16,706 bases of DNA. It comes from an uncultured Bacilli bacterium (GTDB taxonomy: Bacteria; Bacillota_I; Bacilli_A; RF39; UBA660). The notes below the pieces were generated by a model. It worked only from the letters and a program-made list of their open reading frames with translations. It was not told where the DNA came from and did no database searches. Below are positions 7,893 through 14,773 of this stretch, piece by piece; the first letter of the stretch is position 1, and each line of letters opens with the position of its first letter. The DNA lies in NCBI GenBank assembly GCA_934088535.1, contig CAKOJC010000024.1, positions 1 to 16,706 on the forward strand. Reading direction: 5' to 3'. The translations under genes and the position numbers were made by a program.

Positions 7893-9044
7893 ATGGAAAG
7901 TATAAAAAGGGCTAATGTTGAAGGAAAAAAAGTAATAGTAAGAGTTGATTTTAATGTACCAATGAAAGATGGCGAAATTACTGATGATACAAGAATAGTT
8001 GCTAGTTTAAAAACAATTAAATATTTAGTTAATCATAATGCTAAAGTAATATTATTATCTCATTTAGGTAGGGTTGCATCAGAAGAAGATAAACAAAAGA
8101 AAAGCTTAGAAGTTGTTGCTAAACATTTATCTACATTAATAAATACTCCTATATATTTTGTACCTGTTACTAGGGGAGATTTATTAACTGAAACGATTAA
8201 TAATATGAATGAAGGAGAAATTGTTTTAGTTGAAAATACTAGATTTGAAGATTATCCTCGTATGCTTGAAAGTTCTTGTGATGAATCATTATCTAAGTAT
8301 TGGGCTAGTTTAGGAGATATTTTTGTACTAGATGCTTTTGGTACAGCTCATAGATGTCATGCATCTACATATGGTATTAGTAAATATATACCTTCATATT
8401 CTGGATTATTGGTAGATGCTGAAATAGATATGTTAGATAGAGCTCTACATCAAAGAAAAACTTTAATACTTGGTGGTGCTAAAGTAGATGATAAGATTGG
8501 TGTTATAGATAATTTAATTAATACTAGTGATGCTATATTATTTGGTGGAGCTATGTGTTTTACATTCCTTAAAGCTAAGGGAATAGATGTTGGTTCTAGT
8601 ATAGTAAGTGCTGATAGACTTGAATATGCTAAAGGATTACTTGAAAATCATTCTAGCAAAATATTATTACCAATTGATATAGTAACTCAAAATGGTGTTA
8701 AAAATATAGATGAAATTGAAAGAGATGATATAGGATACGATATAGGTCCTAAAACTATTACTATGTATAATGAAGCGCTTATAAATAGTAAACTTGTATT
8801 GTGGAATGGTCCTCTTGGAATGTTTGAGGATGAAAAATATGAAAATGGTACTAAGAAAGTATTAAAATTCTTATATAATCAATCTATTCCAACTATCTTA
8901 GCTGGTGGTGATATAATAAGTGCATCACATAAATTTGGATTTAATTTCCATTATGTATCTACTGGTGGTGGTTCAACTCTTGAATATCTAGAGGGTAGAA
9001 GATTTAAGACATTAGAAAGACTTAATGGTGAAAATAAAAAATAA
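7893..9044 (+). CDS. pgk: Phosphoglycerate kinase
   Basis: This enzyme catalyses reversible phosphate transfer from 1,3-bisphosphoglycerate to ADP, the first ATP-yielding step of glycolysis. At 383 residues it is slightly shorter than the usual 390-400. All core motifs are present in order: RVDFNVP near residue 18, LLSHLGR, VENTRF, FGTAHRCHAST, LGGAKVDDKIGV, FGGAMCFTFLKAKG, DIGPKT, LWNGPLGMFE, AGGDIISAS and STGGGSTLEYLEG. AGGDIISAS replaces the more usual GGGDS-type nucleotide loop, and HRCHAS the usual HRAHAS; both are conservative. The Shine-Dalgarno is modest (purine-rich GAAGGGTAGG at 7873-7882, about 10 bases from ATG). tpiA follows 15 bases later. gapA, often upstream of pgk, is not in the window. 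Confidence 0.97.
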   Translation: MESIKRANVEGKKVIVRVDFNVPMKDGEITDDTRIVASLKTIKYLVNHNAKVILLSHLGRVASEEDKQKKSLEVVAKHLSTLINTPIYFVPVTRGDLLTETINNMNEGEIVLVENTRFEDYPRMLESSCDESLSKYWASLGDIFVLDAFGTAHRCHASTYGISKYIPSYSGLLVDAEIDMLDRALHQRKTLILGGAKVDDKIGVIDNLINTSDAILFGGAMCFTFLKAKGIDVGSSIVSADRLEYAKGLLENHSSKILLPIDIVTQNGVKNIDEIERDDIGYDIGPKTITMYNEALINSKLVLWNGPLGMFEDEKYENGTKKVLKFLYNQSIPTILAGGDIISASHKFGFNFHYVSTGGGSTLEYLEGRRFKTLERLNGENKK

Positions 9045-9059
9045 TTTTAGGAGGGTTTT

Positions 9060-9770
9060 ATGAAAAAAGTAATTCTTAATCAAAAAAGTTATATGTTTTA
9101 TGATGATATGGTTAAGTTTAAGAATTCTTTTGATAAATTAAAAACTAATAATTATGAGTTTATAATATTTCCACCTATATTATATTTATCAATGTTTAAA
9201 GATAGTAAATATAAAGTAGGAACGCAAAACTTCTTTAGTTATAAGATGGGATCATTTACTGGTGAACTTAATCTTGAGTCATTAAAGAAGATAGGAATAG
9301 ATTATACTTTAATAGGACATTTTGAGAGAAGAAAAATAGTATTTGAAAGTTATGAAATGGCTAAAGAAAAACTATTTAAATCTCTTAGTTCTAAGTGTCA
9401 TACTATTCTTTGTGTTGGAGAAATAAAGAAGACTAGAAGACCATTTAACTATATTAAGAAAGAACTTAATTATTATTTAAGAAGTATAGATTCATCAACA
9501 TTAAAATATTTAAGTATTGCTTATGAGCCTAGTTGGGCTATAGGTAGTGGTGAAATACAATGCATAGATAAGATACAAAATGTTATTGATAATATTAAAC
9601 TATATATTTATAAAAAATATGATCTAAATGTAGAAGTTTATTATGGTGGTAGTGTTGATGAAAATAATATTAATGATATATTAAAAATTTCTGATGGGAT
9701 AGTTCTTGGTAAATCAAGTGTAGATATAGATGAATTAAATAAAATTCTTAAAGGTATTAAAAATGACTAG
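9060..9770 (+). CDS. tpiA: Triosephosphate isomerase (divergent)
   Basis: This enzyme interconverts dihydroxyacetone phosphate and glyceraldehyde-3-phosphate. It has 236 residues against about 250 usually. The catalytic residues are kept: N7 and K9 in LNQKSY (usually GNWKMN), H87 and E89 in IGHFERRK (usually GHSERR), and E156 in AYEPSWAIGSGE, which carries the mobile loop 6. The phosphate-binding YGGSV (195-199) is present, but the second phosphate loop reads LGKSS where the family usually has VGGAS, placing Lys at 218. The changed flanking residues suggest a fast-evolving but probably active enzyme. AGGAGG at 9049-9054, five bases from ATG, marks a strong start. The stop overlaps the next start (ATGACTAG), so translation is likely coupled to the membrane protein that follows. 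Confidence 0.95.
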   Translation: MKKVILNQKSYMFYDDMVKFKNSFDKLKTNNYEFIIFPPILYLSMFKDSKYKVGTQNFFSYKMGSFTGELNLESLKKIGIDYTLIGHFERRKIVFESYEMAKEKLFKSLSSKCHTILCVGEIKKTRRPFNYIKKELNYYLRSIDSSTLKYLSIAYEPSWAIGSGEIQCIDKIQNVIDNIKLYIYKKYDLNVEVYYGGSVDENNINDILKISDGIVLGKSSVDIDELNKILKGIKND

Positions 9771-10374
9771 TGGGTGTGAACTAATTACTGGGCTAACTAA
9801 TCTAATAATTATGTTTACTACATTAGTCATTCTTTTTAGATTTAGAAAGTTAAAAATAGATAAGAAAAAGATATGGTATATATTTTATATAAGTGTAATT
9901 GTTGATAGTTTGTTAGGTTTTATAATACATTCTTTTTTGTGGAATAGTGAAATTGTTAATATATTGTGGATAATACTTTCATTTATATTTTGTATTACTC
10001 TTAATAGTTTGCTATTCACCGTTATTAAAAGTTCTAGTGTTAGTAAATTGTTAATTGTGTCTATAATTATGTACTTAATCTTTATTGTAGAAACTATATT
10101 AGGTGTTGATTTTTTATTAACATTTATATTAATTGCTTTGTTTTACATTTTGTATATATTATGGTTTTATATACATAGATATATTAAAACGTGTACTAAA
10201 AAAGATATTTTTTATATAATTGGTATTGTTTTACAAATAATAGGTGGTTTATTCTTATTATTTAAAATTAAGGTTAATATTATAGTTCCTTTTGATAAAA
10301 ATGGAATATATCATATGTTTATGATTTTAACAATTATATTTATGTATTTAGGAAACAAATATTCTTGTAAGTAG
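9763..10374 (+). CDS. Small polytopic membrane protein of unknown function
   Basis: I do not recognise this 203-residue protein with confidence. It is almost entirely hydrophobic, with about six or seven predicted helices (roughly 8-25, 37-55, 62-83, 88-107, 111-135, 145-162 and 180-197) and short basic loops, for example FRKLKIDKKK and RYIKTCTKKD. Polar residues inside or beside helices stand out: D49 in VDSLLGFIIH, H56, W60, and near the end FDKNGIYHMF with H184. A Asp/Asn...His pattern across several helices recalls the ceramidase-like CREST membrane hydrolases, but this is only a resemblance. It overlaps tpiA by 8 bases and is followed by a terminator overlapping its last codons, so it closes the transcript that includes pgk and tpiA. 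Confidence 0.7.
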   Translation: MTSGCELITGLTNLIIMFTTLVILFRFRKLKIDKKKIWYIFYISVIVDSLLGFIIHSFLWNSEIVNILWIILSFIFCITLNSLLFTVIKSSSVSKLLIVSIIMYLIFIVETILGVDFLLTFILIALFYILYILWFYIHRYIKTCTKKDIFYIIGIVLQIIGGLFLLFKIKVNIIVPFDKNGIYHMFMILTIIFMYLGNKYSCK

Positions 10375-10386
10375 TATTTGTTTTTT
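10353..10386 (+). terminator. Intrinsic terminator overlapping the end of the membrane-protein gene
   Basis: AAACAAATA (10353-10361) pairs perfectly with TATTTGTTT (10375-10383), with a 13-base loop and Ts running to 10386. The loop itself holds CTT-GT-AAG and the TAG stop codon (10372-10374). The stem has one G-C pair, so its strength is uncertain, but the position before spo0A fits. Confidence 0.6.
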
Positions 10387-10443
10387 AATGACAAAAGATT
10401 TGCTTTTTAGACAAATAAAGACTTTTTTCTCCGTAGATATTTG

Positions 10444-10449
10444 TATAAT
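10444..10449 (+). promoter_or_regulatory. spo0A: Possible -10 element of spo0A
   Basis: A perfect TATAAT lies 31 bases before the spo0A ATG, which would give a leader of about 25 bases containing AAAGGAG. No convincing -35 lies 16-19 bases upstream (the region reads ACTTTTTTC), so an activator or alternative sigma factor may be needed, or the match is chance in AT-rich DNA. Confidence 0.35.
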
Positions 10450-10467
10450 TGTGACGTACAATAGAGA

Positions 10468-10474
10468 AAAGGAG
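10468..10474 (+). promoter_or_regulatory. spo0A: Ribosome binding site that sets the spo0A start at 10481
   Basis: AAAGGAG is six bases before ATG 10481. The in-frame ATG at 10388 has no such site and would add 31 residues unlike the Spo0A family. Confidence 0.85.
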
Positions 10475-10480
10475 AAAAGA

Positions 10481-11242
10481 ATGAAAATTAAAGTCTTAGT
10501 AGTAGATGATAATGAAGGGTTAGTGAATTTAATTTGTAAGTATTTTAGTAGTAGTGATGAGGTTGAAGTAATTGGTACTTGTAAAAATGGAGAGGAAGCT
10601 ATTAAAGTATTAAATTCTGATATAGATTTTGATTTAATGCTACTTGACTTAGTTATGCCTGTTAAAGATGGTATTGGTGTACTTGAGTATATGAAATTTA
10701 ATAGTATAAAGAAGAAGGTTATTGTTATGACTTCTTATGGTGAAGAACAAACTATTAGAGATATAAGTGAATATGGAGTTAGATACTATTGTTTAAAACC
10801 ATTTAATTTTGATGATTTAAAGAATAAAATTATTCAGACATTTACAATTAAGAAGAAGAATGAAAATATTTTAGAACTTGAAGATAGAGATTTACAAATA
10901 CAAGTAACTAAACTATTGCATGCGCTTGGTATACCTTCTCATATTAAAGGTTATCAATTTATAAGAAGCGCTATTTTGATGGTATATGATAATCCTGGAT
11001 TTATTGGTGGAATAACAAAACAGTTATATCCAGACTTATCAATTAGATTTAATACATCTATTCCTCGTGTAGAAAGAGCTATAAGACATGCGATAGAAGT
11101 ATCATGGCTTAGAGGAGATATTGATCTAATGGAAGAAATATTTGGACATAGTGTAGATATAGATAGAGCAAAACCTACAAACTCTGAATTTATAGTTACA
11201 ATTGCTGATAAGTTAAGACTTGAGATGATTGATGTTAATTAG
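10481..11242 (+). CDS. spo0A: Spo0A-type response regulator
   Basis: This is the master regulator of stationary phase and sporulation in Bacillota: a phospho-switch that binds 0A boxes. At 253 residues it is slightly shorter than B. subtilis Spo0A (267). The receiver domain (about 1-115) has the acidic pair D9/D10, phospho-acceptor D56 in LLDLVMP, T84 in MTSYG and K106 in LKPF. The C-terminal domain (about 140-253) is strongly conserved: HIKGYQFIRSAILMVYDN, ITKQLYPD, FNTSIPRVERAIRHAIEVSW and KPTNSEFIVTIADKLRLEM, including the recognition helix. I chose ATG 10481 because AAAGGAG lies six bases upstream and the protein then starts like the family. It stands alone between terminators. Whether this organism sporulates cannot be told from one gene. 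Confidence 0.96.
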   Translation: MKIKVLVVDDNEGLVNLICKYFSSSDEVEVIGTCKNGEEAIKVLNSDIDFDLMLLDLVMPVKDGIGVLEYMKFNSIKKKVIVMTSYGEEQTIRDISEYGVRYYCLKPFNFDDLKNKIIQTFTIKKKNENILELEDRDLQIQVTKLLHALGIPSHIKGYQFIRSAILMVYDNPGFIGGITKQLYPDLSIRFNTSIPRVERAIRHAIEVSWLRGDIDLMEEIFGHSVDIDRAKPTNSEFIVTIADKLRLEMIDVN

Positions 11243-11258
11243 TCACTCAAGTTTTTTT
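11218..11258 (+). terminator. Intrinsic terminator overlapping the end of spo0A
   Basis: ACTTGAG (11218-11224) pairs with CTCAAGT (11246-11252). TGA (11226-11228) pairs with TCA (11243-11245) beyond a bulged A, and more weak pairs follow toward the loop. Seven Ts follow (11252-11258). The 5' arm encodes the last residues (RLEM region) and the TAG stop lies within the hairpin. Confidence 0.8.
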
Positions 11259-11259
11259 C

Positions 11260-11288
11260 TTTTCTAATTCTATAATATGTGTTAAAAT
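11260..11288 (+). promoter_or_regulatory. gpmI: Probable gpmI promoter region
   Basis: Two -10 candidates sit between the spo0A terminator and gpmI. One is TATAAT at 11271-11276 with a poor -35. The other is TAAAAT at 11283-11288, an extended -10 (TG at 11280-11281) with a weak TTTTCT at 11260-11265, 17 bases upstream. The first leaves room for the ribosome binding site at 11295-11299; the second would start the RNA almost on it. The preceding strong terminator makes a promoter here likely, but which -10 is used is open. Confidence 0.5.
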
Positions 11289-11294
11289 GTTTAC

Positions 11295-11299
11295 AGGAG
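11295..11299 (+). promoter_or_regulatory. gpmI: Ribosome binding site that sets the gpmI start at 11306
   Basis: AGGAG is six bases before ATG 11306. The in-frame GTG at 11279 lies upstream of this site and overlaps the promoter region, so it is not used. Confidence 0.85.
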
Positions 11300-11305
11300 A
11301 AATTT

Positions 11306-12814
11306 ATGAAAAAAATTATTTTATTAATTTTAGATGGTTTTGGAATTAGAGAAGGTGAGAATGGTAATGCTATAAAGATGGCAAATTTACCAAACTTAGC
11401 TAAAATAATGTCTGAATATCCTGTATGTGAACTTGAAGCAAGTGGTGAAGTAGTTGGACTTCCTAAAGGACAAAGTGGAAATTCTGAAGCATGTCATATG
11501 ACTATTGGATGTGGAAGAACAGTAGAACAGCCATTAACTTTAATAAATAATAAAATAAAAGATAAAAGTTTTTTTGAGAATGATGTTCTACTTGATTTAA
11601 TGGATTTTGTAAATGATAATAATTCTACATTACATATGATAGGTTTAATATCTGATGGAAATGTACATTCTAGTATGGAACATTTCTATGCGGCTTTAGC
11701 TCTTGCTAAAATTAGAAAAGTTAAAAGTGTAGTATTTCATTTTATAACTGATGGTAGAGATAGTCTTCCTATGAGTGGTAATAAACTTATTAGTGAATTT
11801 ATGGCTAAGGCAAGTAAGTTAGGACTTGGTACTATTGGTACTATTTGTGGTAGATATTATGCTATGGATAGAGATAATAACTATGATAGAGTTAAGAAGG
11901 CTTATGATGCGATAGTATATAATGTTGGAAATAACTTTAGTGATTATAATAGATGTATGGAACTTCATTATAAAAATGATATAACTGATGAATTTATAAA
12001 TCCGAGTATTATAACTAAAGGAAGTAATATTAAAGAAAATGATGGAGTGTTGTTCTTAAATTATAGGCCTGAGAGGATTAAAGAATTAATATCTGCCTTT
12101 ACTGATGAATCATTTAATATGTTTAATGTTAAAAAGTTTAAGAATGTGAGATATGCGTCTTTATATAGCGTTGATGACATAATAGATGGTGCTTATAGTC
12201 AAGAACCTATTACTGGTACATTTGGTAGATATTTAGCAGATTTAGGGTTTAAACAAGCTAGAATTGCTGAGAGTGAAAAATATCCTCATGTTACATATTT
12301 CTTTGATGGTACTGAAGAGTTAAGTGATAAGAATTTATATAAAATATTAGTTCCATCTCCTAAAGTAGCAAGATATGATATGAAACCTGAAATGAATGCA
12401 TCTGAAGTTACTGAGGCTGTTTTGGATGCAATGGATGATGATTTTGATTTTATACTTGTTAATTATGCTAATCCTGATATGGTAGCTCATACTGGTAATA
12501 TACCTGCTTGCGTAAGAGCACTTGAAGCATGTGATGTTTGCATTGGACATATACTTGAAAAAGCTCAAGAAAATTTTTATGAATTAGTTATTACATCAGA
12601 TCATGGAAATATTGAGTATATGAAGGATGCTGATGGTAATGTTATAACTAGTCATACATCTAATAAGGTTCCATTTATAATATGTAATAAAGATTATAAA
12701 ATTAAGAAAGATGGTACTTTGAAAGATATTATTCCTACTATTGTGGATATATATGAAATTAGTAAGCCAAAAGAAATGACTGGAGAAAGTTTAATAATTA
12801 AAGAAACACCTTAG
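11306..12814 (+). CDS. gpmI: 2,3-bisphosphoglycerate-independent phosphoglycerate mutase
   Basis: This Mn-dependent alkaline-phosphatase-superfamily enzyme interconverts 3- and 2-phosphoglycerate. At 502 residues it is close to the usual 510. Metal and active-site motifs: LILDGFG with D10, GNSEACH with the phospho-acceptor S60, ITDGRDSLP, GRYYAMDRDNNYDRV, FLNYRPERI, NYANPDMVAHTG, ITSDHGN, SHTSNKVPF and the C-terminal PKEMTGESL. Around the catalytic serine the usual NSEVGHLNIGAGR reads NSEACHMTIGCGR, a family variation with two cysteines. I start at ATG 11306 (MKKIILLILDGFG), six bases after AGGAG. The alternative GTG at 11279 would add nine residues unlike the family. The stop codon sits in the loop of its own terminator. 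It lies near pgk and tpiA but has its own promoter region. Confidence 0.97.
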   Translation: MKKIILLILDGFGIREGENGNAIKMANLPNLAKIMSEYPVCELEASGEVVGLPKGQSGNSEACHMTIGCGRTVEQPLTLINNKIKDKSFFENDVLLDLMDFVNDNNSTLHMIGLISDGNVHSSMEHFYAALALAKIRKVKSVVFHFITDGRDSLPMSGNKLISEFMAKASKLGLGTIGTICGRYYAMDRDNNYDRVKKAYDAIVYNVGNNFSDYNRCMELHYKNDITDEFINPSIITKGSNIKENDGVLFLNYRPERIKELISAFTDESFNMFNVKKFKNVRYASLYSVDDIIDGAYSQEPITGTFGRYLADLGFKQARIAESEKYPHVTYFFDGTEELSDKNLYKILVPSPKVARYDMKPEMNASEVTEAVLDAMDDDFDFILVNYANPDMVAHTGNIPACVRALEACDVCIGHILEKAQENFYELVITSDHGNIEYMKDADGNVITSHTSNKVPFIICNKDYKIKKDGTLKDIIPTIVDIYEISKPKEMTGESLIIKETP

Positions 12815-12823
12815 GGTGTTTTT
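12804..12823 (+). terminator. Intrinsic terminator of gpmI with the stop codon in its loop
   Basis: AAACACC (12804-12810) pairs with GGTGTTT (12815-12821) around the loop TTAG, which contains the gpmI TAG stop (12812-12814). Ts run from 12819 to 12823. The 5' arm is the last coding triplets. Confidence 0.85.
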
Positions 12824-12824
12824 G

Positions 12825-12853
12825 TTTACAATCAGAAAATTTAGTGTTATACT
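12825..12853 (+). promoter_or_regulatory. Promoter of the membrane protein gene at 12883
   Basis: The -35 is TTTACA (12825-12830), the spacer is exactly 17 bases, and the -10 is TATACT (12848-12853) with an extended TG at 12845-12846. It begins one base after the gpmI terminator T-run. Transcription should start near 12860, giving a leader of about 23 bases. Confidence 0.8.
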
Positions 12854-12882
12854 AATGATAATATAGAAAGTGGGTTCAAGAA

Positions 12883-14703
12883 ATGAATGAAGAAGTAAAA
12901 GAAGGAAATAATACTGAAGTTAGCAACGCTTCTTTAAATAATGTTGCTCAGTCAGATGTTTCTAATGGTGTTGTAACTGCTGATGCAAATGTTAATACAC
13001 CTGTTGAAGAAGTTACTCAAGTAAATGAAACTGTTAATAGTGAATCTTCTGTTGAAAGTGAAAAAATTAATATAGCTCCAATAGCTAGTTCGGCTGTACA
13101 TTTTGATAGCAAACCTGAAGAAGTAAAATCAGTTGAAACTGTTCAAAATAGTGAGGTTAGCGTTCCTGTTAATAATGTTAATCCTGCAGAAGCTGTGACA
13201 ACTCCAACTGTGGCACCTAGTACTGCTACACCAGCAGAAGTTACTAATACTGTTAATTCACCTGCACAAACAACTCCATCTACACCAGTAAATACTTCTG
13301 TTGATAATAAAAGTGGCGGTGAATTTATAGAGAAAGAAAAGAAAAAATGGCCAATAGTTTTAGTGCTTGTATTGTTAGTTTTAGGTGGCGCATTTTATTA
13401 TTATTACTTTATATTAACTAAGCCAAGTACACTATTTAATAAGGTTGTTGAAACTACATACAACAAATTATCAAATAATATAAATACTAATCTACAAGAT
13501 GTTACGAAGAATTTTAAAAAAGGTGAATTTAGTGGTAAATTAATATTAACTTCAGAGAATGCAGATTTAGTACCAGTTAATGGTCTTACTGTTAATGCTA
13601 TTATTGGATATGATAAAGATAATAAGAAAGCTTATATTGGAGGATCTGGTTCACTTTTAGGCATTGAAATGGGCGATGTTAAGATGATGCTAGATGGTGA
13701 TTATGTATATTTTAATGCTAAGACTTCTTCTTATCAAACTGACACTTATAAAATGAAAGTTGATACTACTACTTCAACTGTTGAAGAAAATAGTATTGAT
13801 TTAGAAAAATATATGAATTCTTATACATATATATTAGATTTAGCTAAAAAAACATTTTTAGCAAATGTTAGTGAAAATAAAGTTACTAAAACACCTGAGA
13901 TGAAAAATGTTAATGGGAAAAAGACACCTGTATATAAGATCAATTATACCTATGATAAAGATGAAAATGATAAAATTAGAAAAGCAGTATTAAATGCATT
14001 TATTAATGATAGTAAAGCTTTAGAAGAATTAGTAAATTTAGGAATGGGAGAAACAACTGATGATGTTAAAACTAATCTTCAATATATTCTTGATAATGAA
14101 ACTTCTATAATTTCTTCAAATGCAAAACATGAAGATTGTACATCTCAAGATTGCGTTGATGTAGATACTTTTGAAACTATTAATATGGTAATGTATATTG
14201 ATATGTTTAATAGTAGTTTAATAGAATTAAATTTATCAACTACTGATGTTAAGTTTAATGTAAATATTTCAGGCAATAGTTATAATGCTGCTATTACTGC
14301 TAATAATTCAGATCAAACTACTGATACTATTTCACTTTCTTATGATGGTAATGAGAATAGATATGTATTAGATGTTGATGCTCTTGATGCACTTGGTTCT
14401 GCTATGGAAAAAGCAAAAGAAAACACAGATACGGATTATGTGGCTAAAAATAATAGAGTTAAATTCTCAATTGTTTATAAGGAAAATAAGGTAAACGACA
14501 AGAAAATTGAATATACTTTAAGTGTTAAATATTATGAACCAACTAATACTGAAAAAGAATATTTTGTTGTAGATGCTACTGGGGAAATTAATTCTGTAGA
14601 CAATATTAAAACAATTGATACAACCAATGCTATTGATTTTGATACATTAACTGAAGAAGAAAAGAATGCTTTATTAGGTTCTTTACTAGGCATGGGTGAA
14701 TAA
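12883..14703 (+). CDS. Single-pass membrane protein with long low-complexity cytoplasmic tail and extracellular domain
   Basis: I do not recognise a named family. Of 606 residues, 1-150 are a low-complexity tail rich in Val, Thr, Ser, Asn, Glu and Pro (for example VAPSTATPAEV), followed by a basic stop KEKKKW and one transmembrane helix at about 157-177. The basic residues precede the helix, so the tail is predicted inside and 178-606 outside. The ectodomain starts with a helix-like KPSTLFNKVVETTYNKL and then has many alternating strands, as in lipoprotein-like beta folds. Its only cysteines appear to be C419 and C424 (DCTSQDC), a possible disulfide. It has its own promoter and a terminator just after the stop, so it is monocistronic. 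The Shine-Dalgarno is weak (GAAAGTGGG, 12866-12874). A surface or envelope role is inferred from topology only. Confidence 0.85.
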   Translation: MNEEVKEGNNTEVSNASLNNVAQSDVSNGVVTADANVNTPVEEVTQVNETVNSESSVESEKINIAPIASSAVHFDSKPEEVKSVETVQNSEVSVPVNNVNPAEAVTTPTVAPSTATPAEVTNTVNSPAQTTPSTPVNTSVDNKSGGEFIEKEKKKWPIVLVLVLLVLGGAFYYYYFILTKPSTLFNKVVETTYNKLSNNINTNLQDVTKNFKKGEFSGKLILTSENADLVPVNGLTVNAIIGYDKDNKKAYIGGSGSLLGIEMGDVKMMLDGDYVYFNAKTSSYQTDTYKMKVDTTTSTVEENSIDLEKYMNSYTYILDLAKKTFLANVSENKVTKTPEMKNVNGKKTPVYKINYTYDKDENDKIRKAVLNAFINDSKALEELVNLGMGETTDDVKTNLQYILDNETSIISSNAKHEDCTSQDCVDVDTFETINMVMYIDMFNSSLIELNLSTTDVKFNVNISGNSYNAAITANNSDQTTDTISLSYDGNENRYVLDVDALDALGSAMEKAKENTDTDYVAKNNRVKFSIVYKENKVNDKKIEYTLSVKYYEPTNTEKEYFVVDATGEINSVDNIKTIDTTNAIDFDTLTEEEKNALLGSLLGMGE

Positions 14704-14708
14704 AATGT

Positions 14709-14732
14709 AAAGAGAGGTTAATACCTCTTTTT
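14709..14732 (+). terminator. Intrinsic terminator of the membrane protein gene
   Basis: AGAGGT (14713-14718) pairs with ACCTCT (14723-14728) around the loop TAAT. The pairing can continue outward through a G-U and A-T pairs into the T-run (14728-14732). It starts six bases after the TAA stop. Confidence 0.85.
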
Positions 14733-14758
14733 GTTTTGGATTAAAAATATGATATAAT
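14731..14758 (+). promoter_or_regulatory. Promoter of the acyltransferase-glycosyltransferase operon
   Basis: The -10 is TATAAT (14753-14758) with an extended TG at 14750-14751. The -35 is TTGTTT (14731-14736), 16 bases upstream, which overlaps the preceding terminator's T-run. The start site would be near 14765, leaving a leader of only about 10 bases before ATG 14774, with at best GGTGA (14766-14770) as a ribosome binding site. Initiation may be close to leaderless. Confidence 0.7.
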
Positions 14759-14773
14759 TTTTTTTGGTGAACT

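Noticed and set aside
10398..10416. ATTTG...CAAAT inverted repeat in the spo0A leader
   Set aside because: It has only five pairs with a long loop, expected by chance at this base composition.
10441..10461. TTGTA...TACAA inverted repeat around the possible spo0A -10
   Set aside because: The arms are five bases long and the centre is not symmetric; too weak to call an operator.
10388..10480. In-frame 31-residue extension upstream of spo0A
   Set aside because: The strong AAAGGAG site sits six bases before ATG 10481, the extension does not resemble Spo0A, and it covers the likely promoter.
11279..11305. GTG start nine codons upstream for gpmI
   Set aside because: It overlaps the promoter region and lies upstream of AGGAG 11295-11299; family proteins begin like MKKIILLILDG.
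12347..12568. Minus-strand open frame inside gpmI
   Set aside because: It is antisense to conserved gpmI motifs (NYANPDMV region) with no start signals.
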